Shown here: piece after piece, positions 36,557 to 46,167 of the stretch
How positions within the stretch are numbered: the first letter of the stretch is position 1
How the letters are laid out: each line of letters starts with the position of its first letter
Assembly: GCF_003667705.1 (NCBI RefSeq)
Contig: NZ_CP033019.1
Location: forward strand, 2,480,001-2,544,000
Direction: 5' to 3'
DNA length: 64,000 nt
Origin: Janthinobacterium agaricidamnosum
GTDB taxonomy: Bacteria; Pseudomonadota; Gammaproteobacteria; Burkholderiales; Burkholderiaceae_D
The notes under the pieces: generated by a model
Seen by the model: the letters and a program-made list of their open reading frames with translations, nothing else
What the model was told of the DNA's origin: nothing
Database searches by the model: none
Position numbers and translations under genes: made by a program

Positions 36557-36940
36557 ATGTTTGGCAGAAAAAAGAATCTGGAAGAAGACCACGCCCCCCA
36601 GACCGACAAGCAGTATGAAAAGAAGTACACGGATGACAGCTTCTGGGACAAGGTCGTCAAGTTCGCCAAGACGGCGGGACGCGAAGTCATCGAAAAAGCC
36701 CTTTGGCTGTACTACGCCGCCCAGCAGCCGAACACCCCGCTGTGGGCCAAGACGGCCATTTACGGCGCGCTCGGCTATTTCATTTCACCCATCGATGCGA
36801 TTCCCGACATCACGCCCGTGGTCGGCTATGCGGATGACCTGGCCGTGCTGGCGGCGGCCGTCGCCACCGTCGCCACCTACATCACGGCCGAGGTCAAGGA
36901 ACGGGCCGCCGAGAAACTGCGCGGCTGGTTCGGCGCCTAG
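36557..36940 (+). CDS. DUF1232 (YkvA-like) membrane protein
   Basis: This 127-residue protein has the DUF1232 core at about 70-110: KTAIYGALGYFISPIDAIPD followed by a short helix ending in DDLAVLAAAVATVATYI. The N-terminus is charged (MFGRKKNLEEDHAPQ), with a first helix around residues 28-65. The family is membrane-associated and of unknown function. The ATG at 36557 follows AGGAG by seven bases; an in-frame ATG at 36479 is less likely. Its stop overlaps the stop of the convergent small gene. Confidence 0.85.
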   Translation: MFGRKKNLEEDHAPQTDKQYEKKYTDDSFWDKVVKFAKTAGREVIEKALWLYYAAQQPNTPLWAKTAIYGALGYFISPIDAIPDITPVVGYADDLAVLAAAVATVATYITAEVKERAAEKLRGWFGA

Positions 36941-37107
36941 CCGCCGGCAGCGGGCAGGCCCGGCTGGCCCTTGACGGCGTTCCGGTACCTGGCCCTGGCC
37001 TCGGCCTTCTTCACCGCCTCGGCGGCGATGTTCTGCGCCTTGATGCGGGCTTTTTCACTCTTGCTGCGCTGCTGCGCCACGTCCTTGTTGCCGATGCGGT
37101 TCGTCAT
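36937..37107 (-). CDS. Small Lys/Ala-rich basic protein (56 aa)
   Basis: This 56-residue protein reads MTNRIGNKDVAQQRSKSEKA at its start, continues as a single basic Ala/Lys/Arg helix (AEAVKKAEARARYRNAVKG) and ends PGLPAAGG. It has a strong ribosome binding site (GAGGAGACC) and a palindromic candidate operator 18 bp upstream, which argues that it is real. Composition suggests a nucleic-acid-binding or stress-type small protein; I know no named family. Its stop codon overlaps the stop of the convergent DUF1232 gene. Confidence 0.6.
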   Translation of the reverse strand: MTNRIGNKDVAQQRSKSEKARIKAQNIAAEAVKKAEARARYRNAVKGQPGLPAAGG

Positions 37108-37124
37108 GCTGGTCTCCTCGTTGA

Positions 37125-37140
37125 TGGTCAAGTTTGACCA
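37125..37140. promoter_or_regulatory. Palindrome upstream of the 56-aa gene
   Basis: TGGTCAAGTTTGACCA pairs 7 of 8 bases per arm and lies 18 bp before the minus-strand start at 37107, a repressor-like position. Confidence 0.35.
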
Positions 37141-37198
37141 GCACAGCATACGTTCTTGCCCAGGCGCTACCGTGCGCCCGTTCACACAAGCGCCATGC

Positions 37199-38380
37199 CT
37201 ACCTCGCTGGCGCGCCGCCGGCCCCGTGCGCGAGCAGGCGCAGCACGACTTCTTTCTGGAATGAACGAAACTCCTTGTCGGCGCTGACGTTCGCGAAGGC
37301 CAGCACGGCCGTCTTGCTGGCCCGGTCGACGCAGACGACGGACGCGGCCCCCGGGTCGCCGCCGCTGTGCGTGGCCAGCGCCCGGCCGTCGACGTCGCGC
37401 AGCAGCCACACCAGCGCTTGCTGCACGGATGAATCGGCGGGCACGACGGGGGCCGCTTGCGGGGCGAAAAACAGTTGCAGCGTCGCGTCTTGCAGGTAGC
37501 GGTGGCCATCGACCCGGCCGCCATTGCTGAAAATGGCCAGGAAACGGGCAAAGTCCTGCGCCGAGCTGCGCAGCAGGCCGGCCGGCCAGTCCGGATAGCC
37601 GACGGGCGGCAGCGCTTGCAGGCCCGGCTCCTTGTGCGCGTACGGCTGGGCGACGACGGCGCGCCGCGGCAAGCCGGCCAGGTTCCAGGCCGTGCTGTCC
37701 ATGCCCAGCGGTTCGAACAGGTGCTCGCGCGTATAGGCGTCGAGGCCATCGGGGTTCAAACGGCCGACCAGATAGCCGAGCAGGGCGATGCCAACATTGC
37801 TGTAGCGCCATTCCGTGCCGGGCCGGGCGGCAAACGACACATCCGCGTCATACCAGGCGCCGCCGCGCGACAGATAGCCCTTGACGAAGTCGCGCAGGGG
37901 CAAGCGCGGGTCGCCCTGGACGGCAAATGCCGTCGTCTTGTCGTACACGGCGTCGGAAATGCCCGAGGTGTGGCTGAGCAAATGGCGAAAGGTGATGGGC
38001 ACGTCGGGAAACTTCGGATGCATGAGCGGAAAGTCCAGGTAGGCCGCCACCTTGTCGTCGAGCTGGAAGGCGCCCTGTTCCAGCAGCATCATGACGGCCG
38101 TGGCCGTGACGAGTTTGCTGACGGAGGCGACATGGAACACCGTGTTCGCATCGGCCTTCTTGCCGGCCTGGATGTCGGCCCAGCCATAGCCGCGCGCGAA
38201 GACGGTTTGTTCGCCGCGCACCACGGCCACGCTCATGCCCGGCGTTTCCGTGCGGGCCAGGCCATCGCGCATGAAGCCGTCAAATTCCGTTTCCCACGCC
38301 AGCCTGGCCGGATCGGTGGCGCAGCCCGTTTGCAGCAGGGCCAGTGAGACGCCCAGTCCCAGCATGCTTCGTCGTTTCAT
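37199..38380 (-). CDS. Serine hydrolase of the beta-lactamase (class C-like) family
   Basis: The 393-residue protein begins with a double-Arg signal (MKRRSMLGLGVSLALLQTGC), possibly a lipoprotein signal although Gln occupies lipobox -3. The beta-lactamase/transpeptidase fold shows the nucleophile motif S86-V-S-K89 (HVASVSKL), the Tyr-x-Asn motif RYSNVGIALLGY (about 190) and the third motif HSGGDPGA (about 330). Such proteins act as esterases, D-aminopeptidases or penicillin-binding-protein-like enzymes in the periplasm; true beta-lactamase activity is unlikely from sequence alone. It stands upstream of the small basic gene but with a separate start region. The upstream 120 bp hold a hairpin belonging to the antiporter gene. 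Confidence 0.88.
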   Translation of the reverse strand: MKRRSMLGLGVSLALLQTGCATDPARLAWETEFDGFMRDGLARTETPGMSVAVVRGEQTVFARGYGWADIQAGKKADANTVFHVASVSKLVTATAVMMLLEQGAFQLDDKVAAYLDFPLMHPKFPDVPITFRHLLSHTSGISDAVYDKTTAFAVQGDPRLPLRDFVKGYLSRGGAWYDADVSFAARPGTEWRYSNVGIALLGYLVGRLNPDGLDAYTREHLFEPLGMDSTAWNLAGLPRRAVVAQPYAHKEPGLQALPPVGYPDWPAGLLRSSAQDFARFLAIFSNGGRVDGHRYLQDATLQLFFAPQAAPVVPADSSVQQALVWLLRDVDGRALATHSGGDPGAASVVCVDRASKTAVLAFANVSADKEFRSFQKEVVLRLLAHGAGGAPAR

Positions 38381-38449
38381 TGATTCTCTCTTTTGCCATT
38401 TTTAATTATCTTAACAATATTTCCGTCCGCCATAGGGGCAATTGACAAA

Positions 38450-38469
38450 TCATTGCTTTGCAGCAATGA
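38450..38469 (-). terminator. Terminator of the antiporter gene
   Basis: TCATTGCT-TTGC-AGCAATGA is a perfect 8-bp stem with a 4-nt loop, 31 bp after the antiporter stop. On the minus strand the stem is followed by TTTGTC, an acceptable intrinsic terminator tail. Confidence 0.6.
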
Positions 38470-38500
38470 CAAAGGGAGCGGCGGGTGCTTGTTTGGCCAG

Positions 38501-39796
38501 TTATTTGCGCCAGTAGCGTTCCAGCAAAGGCTTGACCGTCAGACCGTGCACGACGATGGAGAGGATGACGACGACGAGGGTGATGTCGGCCAGTTCGCGC
38601 GCCAGGCCGCGCGGCAAGCCATGCGCGATGGCATAGCTGAGGTAGTACAGCGAGCCGATGCCGCGCACGCCGAACCAGGCGGCCAGCCCCCGCAGCCGCA
38701 CGCTGGTGCCGGAAGCCAGCAAGCCGAGCATCACGCTGGCCGGACGCGCCATCAGCAACAGGAACAGCGCCACGCTCCACGCCCGCCAGCTCCAGGCGGC
38801 GGCCGTGACGGCGCCGCCCAGCAACAGCACCAGGGTCAGTTCGGACAGGCGTTCCAGATGTTCCTTGAAGACGAGGGCTTCGCCGCTGACGGTCAGCGTC
38901 ACCTCGCTGTCGTGCGGTTTGGCGGCGGACACGGCATGGGTTTCTTCCGCCTGCAGCAAGCCTTGCCGGTCTTTCGGCGCGCCGGCCAGCCGCAGTTCCG
39001 TCTGGCGCAAGGCCACGCCGGCAAAGAAGACGGCCAGGAAGCCCCACGCGTGCAGCCAGCTGGACACGCCGTAGACGAGGGCGATCAGACCCAGGGCCGC
39101 TAGGTCATCGAGCACTTCATGCTTCGGCTCCTTGGCGCGCAGCTGCCAGCCCAGCCAGGCCAGCAGCGCGCCGCCGGCCGCGCCCAGGGCGATGGCGCCC
39201 GCGCTGGCCCAGAGTAAATCGCGCCACAGCCAGGTGGCGCCATGCGGCCCCAGTTCATGCAAGCCCAGCAAGCCCAGGCCCAGCATGACGAAAGGAAAAC
39301 CGCTGCCATCGTTCATGCCCGCCTCGCTGGTCAGCATGAAGCGCAATTGCTCGCTGTCGCCCGCATGGCGCAGCTGAACGTCGGTGGCCAGCACAGGGTC
39401 GGTGGGTGCGAGGATGGCGCCCAGCAGGATGCCCGCGCCCAATGGCAGATCCAGCAGCAGGCAGGCAAAGGCCGCCACGAGGGCCACGGAAATGGTCATC
39501 GACAGCCACGCCAGGCGCAGCGAAGGCAGCCAGCGTGCCAGGCTGAAGGGCACGGGCATTTTGACGCCGGCGGAAAACAGGGAGATGAGGACGGCGATTT
39601 CCGTCAGGGTTTCCAGCAGGGGCGCCTGTTGCACCAGGTCGAACGAGAACAGGCCGAGGAACAGGGGGCCCAGCAGCAGGCCCACGCCCAGGTAAGCCAT
39701 GGCCGAGGTCAATGGCAGGCGCGCGATGCCGTCGGCGCCCAGGCCACGCGCCAGCATCAGGCAGCCGATCAGGATGAACCAGGCGGTGGTGCTCAT
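38501..39796 (-). CDS. CPA1-type cation:proton antiporter (NhaP-like)
   Basis: This 431-residue inner-membrane protein has about 12 helices. It shows the Na+/H+ exchanger core motifs GAILAPTDPVLATDV (about 127-141, the TDP motif) and SEAGMNDGSGFP (about 155-166, the ND ion-binding pair), followed by VRGIGSLYYLSYA (about 372-384). It exchanges sodium or potassium against protons for pH and salt homeostasis. A charged loop near 270-305 is poorly conserved. It lacks the C-terminal TrkA-C domain seen in some relatives. It neighbours the osmotic MscS/trehalose block, consistent with an ion/osmotic stress role. Confidence 0.9.
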   Translation of the reverse strand: MSTTAWFILIGCLMLARGLGADGIARLPLTSAMAYLGVGLLLGPLFLGLFSFDLVQQAPLLETLTEIAVLISLFSAGVKMPVPFSLARWLPSLRLAWLSMTISVALVAAFACLLLDLPLGAGILLGAILAPTDPVLATDVQLRHAGDSEQLRFMLTSEAGMNDGSGFPFVMLGLGLLGLHELGPHGATWLWRDLLWASAGAIALGAAGGALLAWLGWQLRAKEPKHEVLDDLAALGLIALVYGVSSWLHAWGFLAVFFAGVALRQTELRLAGAPKDRQGLLQAEETHAVSAAKPHDSEVTLTVSGEALVFKEHLERLSELTLVLLLGGAVTAAAWSWRAWSVALFLLLMARPASVMLGLLASGTSVRLRGLAAWFGVRGIGSLYYLSYAIAHGLPRGLARELADITLVVVILSIVVHGLTVKPLLERYWRK

Positions 39797-39845
39797 GCTC
39801 CTATTCTAGCGGCGCATGGGCCGGGGCAGCGCGCCGCAGGTTTTG

Positions 39846-40961
39846 TTATGCCTTGTACAACTGCACCGTATCGTTCTGCGCCTGCATGGCGTGCAGCTCG
39901 ATCGGGTCGAGCGTGGAGCGCAAGCGGGGCAGGCTGTGCGGATAATTGGTCGTGATAAAGGCCAGCATCTGCTCGCGCACGAGGCAGCGCAATTCAAACG
40001 CCGTGCCTGAATCCACCGCGCTGATCAGGAAACGCACGCGCACGGCCCGCTCGTTCGAATCCGTCGCCTGCACGGTGCAGACGCGGCCGTCCCATTGCTT
40101 GGCGGATGCGCAGATGCGCGTCAGTTCCGCCCGCAGGGGCTCGATCGGGATGCTGAAATCGAGCCACAGGAACACCGTGCCGAGGATGTCGGAGGAGGTA
40201 TGCGTCCAGTTCTCGAACGGATTTTCGATGAACCATTGCAGCGGCACGATCAGCCGGCGTTCGTCCCACACGCGCACGACCACGTAGGTGCCCTTGATTT
40301 CCTCCACCGTGCCCCATTCGCCATTGACGATCAGCACATCGTCGATGCGGATCGGTTGCGAAAACGCAATTTGCAGCCCTGCAATGAAATTGCCGAGCAC
40401 GGGCCGGGCGGCGATACCGGCCACCAGGCCCGCCACGCCGGCCGAGGCCAGCAGGCTGGCGCCGATCTGCCGCGCGCCGGGCAAGGTCAGCAGCACGAAG
40501 GACACGCCCAGCAGGACGACGATGGCATGCGCGCTGCGCGTGAGCACGCGGGCCTGGGTGATCCGGCGTCGCGCGCGCAGGTTGTCGGCCGCATCGACGG
40601 GATTGATCTGGGAAATCGTGATGCTGAGCGACTCGATGCATTGCATGGCCAGCCAGGTCAGCGCGATGATCAGCGCCACGCTGGCCAGGTGCGACATGGC
40701 GACGAGGCCCGGCGTGTCGTCGGGCGCGCTGGCCAGCACCATGCGCAGGCCGAAGACGATCAGGCACAGCTGGCTGGCGCGGAAGGCCACGCGCGCCACG
40801 TTGCTGGCCAGCGCGTGGCCATGGGCCAGTCTTTTCAGCAAGCCGATGCCGGCCCGGTGCACGCCGATGGCGACGAGGGTGACGAGCAGGGCGGAAACGA
40901 GCACGGTCAGCGCCGAGCGCAGCGGGCCTCCCATCAGCGAGTGAAACGTGCTGAGATCCAT
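39846..40961 (-). CDS. MscS-family mechanosensitive channel
   Basis: This 371-residue channel has four to five N-terminal helices. The pore helix reads AGVAGLVAGIAARPVLGNFI (about 188-207), and the beta domain after it reads QPIRIDDVLIVNGEWGTVEEI and LIVPLQWFIENPFENWT, the classic MscS middle domain. It releases solutes on hypo-osmotic shock. The ATG at 40961 follows GGAG by about ten bases; a longer in-frame extension to 41216 lacks family features. It is transcribed divergently from the trehalose genes, which build up a compatible solute under hyper-osmotic stress, so the two sides serve opposite phases of osmoadaptation. Confidence 0.92.
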   Translation of the reverse strand: MDLSTFHSLMGGPLRSALTVLVSALLVTLVAIGVHRAGIGLLKRLAHGHALASNVARVAFRASQLCLIVFGLRMVLASAPDDTPGLVAMSHLASVALIIALTWLAMQCIESLSITISQINPVDAADNLRARRRITQARVLTRSAHAIVVLLGVSFVLLTLPGARQIGASLLASAGVAGLVAGIAARPVLGNFIAGLQIAFSQPIRIDDVLIVNGEWGTVEEIKGTYVVVRVWDERRLIVPLQWFIENPFENWTHTSSDILGTVFLWLDFSIPIEPLRAELTRICASAKQWDGRVCTVQATDSNERAVRVRFLISAVDSGTAFELRCLVREQMLAFITTNYPHSLPRLRSTLDPIELHAMQAQNDTVQLYKA

Positions 40962-41200
40962 AGGCGAAAACTCCTTATTGATAAGTGAAATGGATGTCGG
41001 AAGCGGGTATTTTACGGGCAGATGACGTCGCGGGGGCGTGCGTTGCCGTACGGATAAGACTTCGGTCAAGGCGGATACTGGAAGAAATTGCTGCGCTGCG
41101 CCATGCCACGTTGACGTTTCAATACGGAAAGCAAGCGGGCGTCGCCGCATTGGAAACATAGTCATACTTGCCATGCTTTTTGTTTTTGCAAAGGAAACCG

Positions 41201-43489
41201 ATGATAGTACGATCACTCCGCATGTCCTTGCGCTTCATCCTGCCGCTTGCCCTCGTGCTGGGACTGTTTGCTTATATCGTGGTACCCCTGTTAGACAATA
41301 TTACCCTGCGCTGGTATGTGCGCGACCTCGACAGCCGGGCTGAATTGCTCGCTGGAACCCTCCGCCCCTCGCTCACCGAATACCTGCCTGCGCAAGACGC
41401 CGCGCGCATCGGCGAACTGTTCCAGGGCGCCACGCGCGACGAACGCCTGATCGCCATCGGCTTTTGCGACAACGGGGGCCACTTGCTGTACCAGTCCGCG
41501 CAATACCCAACTTCCATCGGCTGCTGGAGCACGCCCTCGACGGGCGGCCTGTACAAATCCCTGGCGCAATTGCCGCAAGGGCAAGTCCACCTCAGCGAAA
41601 CCCCCGTCATGCAGGACGCGTCCCAGCTGGGCCGTCTGGTGCTGGTGCAGGACATGAGCTTTGTCGAGCGCCGCAATACCGATACCAAGCGTTTTATTTT
41701 TGCCTTCCTGGCCGTGCTGGCCGTGCTCATTTCCCTGATGACCGTGTTCGTCGCCCACCTGAGCTGGCGCGGCTGGCTGTCGGCCGTGAAGGATATTTTA
41801 CGGGGCGAGTTGCTGCCGAAAAGCAATGGTGCAGTGGCCGCCGCTACGGCGCCCGCCGCCGCGCCCGCGCCGCCGCCGGAAATGCAGCCGCTGATCGGCG
41901 ACTTGCGCGAATTGCTGCAGGAATACCATTTGGAACGCCAGGGCGACAACGGCTGGTCGTCCGACTGGACGCCGGACAAGCTGCGCGCCTTGCTGGAGGC
42001 GGACTTGCAGGGCGACCAGGTGCTGGTTGTGTCGAACCGCGAACCGTATATCCACACCAAAACAGAGAGCGGGATTGCCGTGCAGCGCCCGGCCAGCGGC
42101 CTGGTGACGGCCGTGGAAGCCGTGATGCGGGCGTGCTCCGGCACGTGGATCGCGCATGGCGCCGGTTCCGCCGACCGCGAGACGGTCGACAAGCTCGACC
42201 ACGTACCCGTGCCGCCCGACAATCCCAGCTATACCTTGCGCCGCGTGTGGCTGACGGAAGAGGAAGAGCAGGGATATTATTATGGTTTTGCCAATGAGGG
42301 CATGTGGCCGCTGTGCCATATCGCCCACGTGCGTCCCGTGTTCCGCTCGTCCGACTGGGAGCAGTATGTAAAGGTCAACCGCCGCTTCGCCGATGCCGTG
42401 ATCGCCGAGGCGAAGACGGACAATCCCGTCGTGCTGGTGCAGGATTATCACTTCGCCTTGCTGCCGCGCATGGTGCGCGAAGCCTTGCCGAAGGCGACGA
42501 TTATCACTTTCTGGCATATCCCCTGGCCGAACTCGGAATCGTTCGGCATTTGCCCATGGCGCGAGGAAATCCTCGACGGCTTGCTGGGCAGCACGATCCT
42601 CGGCTTCCACACGCCATTCCACCGCAAGAATTTCCTCGAAACGGTGGACCGCTACCTGGAAACCCGCATCGAGCCGGAAGCGTCGACCATTTCGTATGGC
42701 GGCGAGATGACGCAGGTCGAGGATTACCCGATCTCGATCGCCTGGCCCGAGGATGATCCGGCGCAGCCCGACGTGGCCGCGTGCCGCGCGCAAATCCGTG
42801 CCGAGCTGGGCGTGGCGCCTGACCACTTGCTGGGCATCGGCGTGGACCGCCTCGATTACACGAAAGGCATCGTCGAGCGCTTCCAGGCCGTCGAGCGCAT
42901 GCTGGAACAGCAGCCCGGCATGGTCGGCAATTTCACGTTCGTGCAAATCGCCGCCCCCAGCCGCGCTTCGCTCGATGAATATCAAAGTTTTGACGCGCGG
43001 GTGCGCAAGATGGTCGAGCGCATCAACCGCCGCTTCGGCAGCGGAGATTACGTGCCCATCCTGCTGAAGGCCGAACACCATGGCCAGGACGATTTGCAGC
43101 GCTATTTCCGCGCCTCGGAAGTGTGCATGGTGACGAGCTTGCATGACGGCATGAATCTGGTGGCCAAGGAATTCATCGCCGCGCGCGACGACGAACTGGG
43201 CGTGCTGGTGCTGTCGCAATTCACGGGCGCCGCGCGCGAGCTGCATGAAGCGCTGATCATCAACCCGTATCATATCGAGCAGGGCGCCGAGGCCCTGTAC
43301 CGCGCCCTCGTGATGCCGCCCGTGGAACAGCGCGAGCGCATGAAAAGCATGCGGGCGAGAGTCAAACATTTCAATGTCTACCGCTGGGCCGGGCGCATGC
43401 TGCTGGATGCGGCCCGTTTGCGCCAGCGCGACAAGGTCATGACCAAGATCGACGCCCACAGCCGCATCAAGCGGCGCAAGGGGATGTGA
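41201..43489 (+). CDS. otsA: Trehalose-6-phosphate synthase with N-terminal membrane sensor-like module
   Basis: This 762-residue protein carries a GT20 domain (about 270-740) that joins UDP-glucose and glucose-6-phosphate. Catalytic landmarks are [46 protein letters not shown] and [13 protein letters not shown]. Unusually, about 250 residues precede it: TM1 (about 8-28), an extracytoplasmic domain (about 30-165, [20 protein letters not shown]), TM2 (about 166-190) and an Ala/Pro-rich linker. E. coli OtsA (about 470 residues) lacks all of this. The module suggests synthesis tied to the membrane or to an outside signal; that is inference. ATG 41201 has AAAGGA six bases upstream. otsB overlaps its stop. 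Confidence 0.93.
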   Translation: MIVRSLRMSLRFILPLALVLGLFAYIVVPLLDNITLRWYVRDLDSRAELLAGTLRPSLTEYLPAQDAARIGELFQGATRDERLIAIGFCDNGGHLLYQSAQYPTSIGCWSTPSTGGLYKSLAQLPQGQVHLSETPVMQDASQLGRLVLVQDMSFVERRNTDTKRFIFAFLAVLAVLISLMTVFVAHLSWRGWLSAVKDILRGELLPKSNGAVAAATAPAAAPAPPPEMQPLIGDLRELLQEYHLERQGDNGWSSDWTPDKLRALLEADLQGDQVLVVSNREPYIHTKTESGIAVQRPASGLVTAVEAVMRACSGTWIAHGAGSADRETVDKLDHVPVPPDNPSYTLRRVWLTEEEEQGYYYGFANEGMWPLCHIAHVRPVFRSSDWEQYVKVNRRFADAVIAEAKTDNPVVLVQDYHFALLPRMVREALPKATIITFWHIPWPNSESFGICPWREEILDGLLGSTILGFHTPFHRKNFLETVDRYLETRIEPEASTISYGGEMTQVEDYPISIAWPEDDPAQPDVAACRAQIRAELGVAPDHLLGIGVDRLDYTKGIVERFQAVERMLEQQPGMVGNFTFVQIAAPSRASLDEYQSFDARVRKMVERINRRFGSGDYVPILLKAEHHGQDDLQRYFRASEVCMVTSLHDGMNLVAKEFIAARDDELGVLVLSQFTGAARELHEALIINPYHIEQGAEALYRALVMPPVEQRERMKSMRARVKHFNVYRWAGRMLLDAARLRQRDKVMTKIDAHSRIKRRKGM

Positions 43490-44253
43490 TGGCCGATATC
43501 CCTGACGATAGCGCAGCCCTGTTACAGCTGCTGAGTGCGCCCGGAACAGCCGTCTTCCTCGACTTCGACGGCACCCTGGTCGACCTGGCGCCCACGCCCG
43601 ATGGCGTGCATGTGGCGCCCGGCGTCATCGAAGCGCTGGCGCTGCTGGCCGAGCGCCATGGCGGCGCGCTGGCCCTCATTTCCGGCCGTCCCGTGGCGCA
43701 GATCGACGCCATGCTGGCGCCCCTGGTCTTGCCTGTTGCCGGCGTGCACGGCGTGGAGCGGCGCGGCGCCGATGGCGCGTTGCACGTGGCGGCCACGCCC
43801 GACGTGGCGCCCGTGCTGGCGCGCGCGCAGGCGCTGGCGGCGATTCACCCCGGCTTGCTGGTGGAACGGAAGCGGGGCGCCGTGGCCCTGCATTATCGGC
43901 TGGCGCCCCACCTCGAGCAATTGTGCTTGCAAGAAATGACGGCCGCCGTGCAAGCGTGCCCGGGGGTATTGCTGTTGCATGGCAAAATGGTCCTGGAAGC
44001 CAAGCCGGCCGCCACCGACAAGGGCGGCGCCATCGCCGCCTTCATGCAGGAAAGCCCCTTCGCCGGCCGCCGGCCCGTATTCGCGGGCGACGACACCACC
44101 GACGAGGCAGGCTTTGCCTTTGTACAACAAGCAGGCGGGCAGGGCGTCAAAGTGGGCAGCGGCCCCAGCGCCGCCACCCTGCGCCTGGCCAGCCCCGGCG
44201 CCTTGCGCACGGCGCTGCTGGCCGCTTCCGTATCCCCGACATCGAAGGAGTAG
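43489..44253 (+). CDS. otsB: Trehalose-6-phosphate phosphatase
   Basis: This 254-residue HAD-superfamily phosphatase removes phosphate from trehalose-6-phosphate. Motif I is FLDFDGTLVDLAP (nucleophile Asp), with LISGRPVAQID, VHGVERRGADG, the Lys-containing LEAKPAATDKGGAI and the motif IV segment AGDDTTDEAGF. The ATG at 43489 overlaps the otsA stop (TGATG), so the two are translationally coupled. The GH15 gene starts four bases after its stop. Length matches bacterial OtsB (about 250-270). Confidence 0.95.
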   Translation: MADIPDDSAALLQLLSAPGTAVFLDFDGTLVDLAPTPDGVHVAPGVIEALALLAERHGGALALISGRPVAQIDAMLAPLVLPVAGVHGVERRGADGALHVAATPDVAPVLARAQALAAIHPGLLVERKRGAVALHYRLAPHLEQLCLQEMTAAVQACPGVLLLHGKMVLEAKPAATDKGGAIAAFMQESPFAGRRPVFAGDDTTDEAGFAFVQQAGGQGVKVGSGPSAATLRLASPGALRTALLAASVSPTSKE

Positions 44254-44256
44254 CCC

Positions 44257-46077
44257 ATGACGACATCGCATGACACCGCCGCCAGCCAACCACCCACGCA
44301 AGCATCGCTGAACTGCGGCGTTGTGGGCAATTGCGCCTTCAACGCCCTGATCGACCAGGCGGGGCAGGTCGTCTGGTCTTGCCTGCCCCGTTTCGACGGC
44401 GATCCCGTCTTCAACCGCTTGCTGGACGACACGGAAAACGGCAGCGTGTGGGCCATCGACATCGAGAACTTCGCGCGCAGCGAGCAATTCTACGAGCCGA
44501 ACACGGCCGTGCTGCGCACGCGCCTGTACGACACGCAGGGGCGCGGCGTGGAAATCACGGATTTCGCGCCCCGTTTCCTCAGCCGCGACCGCATGTTCCG
44601 CCCGCTGATGCTGATCCGCCGCGTCCGGCCGCTCGACCATGCCGTGCGCATCCGCGTCCGTCTGCGCCCCCGCTACGACTGGGGCCGGCTGGCGCCGCAG
44701 ATCACGCAGGGCAGCCACCACATCCGCTACGTGGGACCGGAACAGACCTTGCGCCTGAACACCGATGTGTCGCTCAATTATGTGCTGAGCGAAACGTATT
44801 TCGTGCTGGGCGGCACGGCCAACTTCCTGCTGGGCCCCGATGAAACCCTGGCCGGCGGCATTGACGAGACGGCGCGCATCTTCGAAAAGGAAACGATCAA
44901 CTATTGGCGCACCTACACGCGCCGCCTGGCCGTGCCGCTGGAATGGCAGGACGTGGTCATCCGCGCCGCCATCACCTTGAAACTGTCTTTATATGAGGAC
45001 ACGGGCGCCATCATCGCCGCCATGACCACCAGCATCCCCGAAGCGCCGGGCAGCAGCCGCAACTGGGATTACCGCTATTGCTGGCTGCGCGATGCCTTCT
45101 TTGTCGTGCGCGCATTGAACAGCCTGTCGGAAGTGGGCACGATGGAAGAGTATTTGCGCTGGCTGACGAATATCGTCGCCCGCTCGAAAGGCGGCCACAT
45201 CCAGCCCCTGTACGGCATCGGCCTGGAAGAGCAGCTGCCCGAATCGATACTCGACCACTTGCCCGGCTACCGGGGCAACGGCCCCGTGCGGGTGGGCAAC
45301 CAGGCGCAGGAACACTTCCAGCACGACGTCTACGGCAATATCGTGCTGGGCGCGGCGCAGGCCTTCCTCGACCACCGCCTGTTCCACCGCGCCGGCAAGG
45401 CCGAGTTTGCAGCGCTGGAAGCCGTGGGCGACCAGGCATTCAGATTGCACGCGGAACCGGACGCGGGCATGTGGGAGCTGCGTACGCGGGCCCGCGTCCA
45501 CACCTCGTCCATGCTGATGAGCTGGGCCGCCTGCGACCGCCTGGCCAAGGTCGCCCATAAACTGGGCTTGGCGGACCGCGCCGACCACTGGAACAGCCGC
45601 GCCGTGCTGATCCGAGAGCGCCTGCTGCGCGAAGCGTGGAGCGAAGAGCGCCAGGCGTTTGCGGAAAGCCTGGGCGGGCGCGACCTCGACGCCTCCGTCC
45701 TGCTGATGGCGGAAGTCAACTTCATCGACCCCATGGACCCGCGTTTCATCGCTACAGTCGACGCGCTCGAAGCATCGCTGTGCGACGGCCCCTACATGCG
45801 CCGCTATGAAGCCCCCGACGACTTCGGCAAACCCGAGACCGCCTTCAACATCTGCACCTTCTGGCGCATCGACGCCCTGGCGCGCATCGGCAGGAAAGAC
45901 GAGGCGCGCAAGATCTTCGAAACCATGCTGCTGGCGCGCAACCACCTGGGCCTGCTGTCGGAAGACACGCACCCGGTGACGGGAGAGATGTGGGGGAACT
46001 TTCCGCAGACGTATTCGATGGTGGGGCTGATCAACTGTGCCGTGCGGTTGTCGGCGCCTTGGGATAGTGCGGTTTAG
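44257..46077 (+). CDS. Glycoside hydrolase family 15 protein
   Basis: This 606-residue cytosolic enzyme has the two-part GH15 layout: an N-terminal beta-sandwich domain (about 15-220) and an (alpha/alpha)6 barrel. GH15 signatures include SRNWDYRYCWLRDAFF (about 266-281) and PLYGIGLEEQLPE; the late DLDASVLLMAEV and DTHPVTGEMWGNFPQTYS carry probable catalytic residues. Family members are glucoamylases, glucodextranases and trehalases. Its place in an otsA-otsB operon favours a trehalose-related role, for example turnover, but this is not proven. It ends with a clean intrinsic terminator. Confidence 0.9.
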   Translation: MTTSHDTAASQPPTQASLNCGVVGNCAFNALIDQAGQVVWSCLPRFDGDPVFNRLLDDTENGSVWAIDIENFARSEQFYEPNTAVLRTRLYDTQGRGVEITDFAPRFLSRDRMFRPLMLIRRVRPLDHAVRIRVRLRPRYDWGRLAPQITQGSHHIRYVGPEQTLRLNTDVSLNYVLSETYFVLGGTANFLLGPDETLAGGIDETARIFEKETINYWRTYTRRLAVPLEWQDVVIRAAITLKLSLYEDTGAIIAAMTTSIPEAPGSSRNWDYRYCWLRDAFFVVRALNSLSEVGTMEEYLRWLTNIVARSKGGHIQPLYGIGLEEQLPESILDHLPGYRGNGPVRVGNQAQEHFQHDVYGNIVLGAAQAFLDHRLFHRAGKAEFAALEAVGDQAFRLHAEPDAGMWELRTRARVHTSSMLMSWAACDRLAKVAHKLGLADRADHWNSRAVLIRERLLREAWSEERQAFAESLGGRDLDASVLLMAEVNFIDPMDPRFIATVDALEASLCDGPYMRRYEAPDDFGKPETAFNICTFWRIDALARIGRKDEARKIFETMLLARNHLGLLSEDTHPVTGEMWGNFPQTYSMVGLINCAVRLSAPWDSAV

Positions 46078-46086
46078 ACACTTCGC

Positions 46087-46108
46087 GGTGAGAAGCTTAC
46101 CTCTCACC
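46087..46108. other. Hairpin after the GH15 gene
   Basis: GGTGAGA and TCTCACC pair as 7-bp arms around an 8-nt loop, ten bases after the stop. It precedes the main terminator and may protect the message 3' end. Confidence 0.35.
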
Positions 46109-46132
46109 TGCCGAAAATGACAATTTTTTTTG

Positions 46133-46156
46133 AGGCCCGCTGAAGCGGGCTTTTTT
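46133..46156 (+). terminator. Intrinsic terminator of the trehalose operon
   Basis: GCCCGC-TGAA-GCGGGC is a perfect 6-bp GC stem with a tetraloop, followed directly by TTTTTT. It is the clearest rho-independent terminator in the window. Confidence 0.9.
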
Positions 46157-46167
46157 ATGAGCACTAA

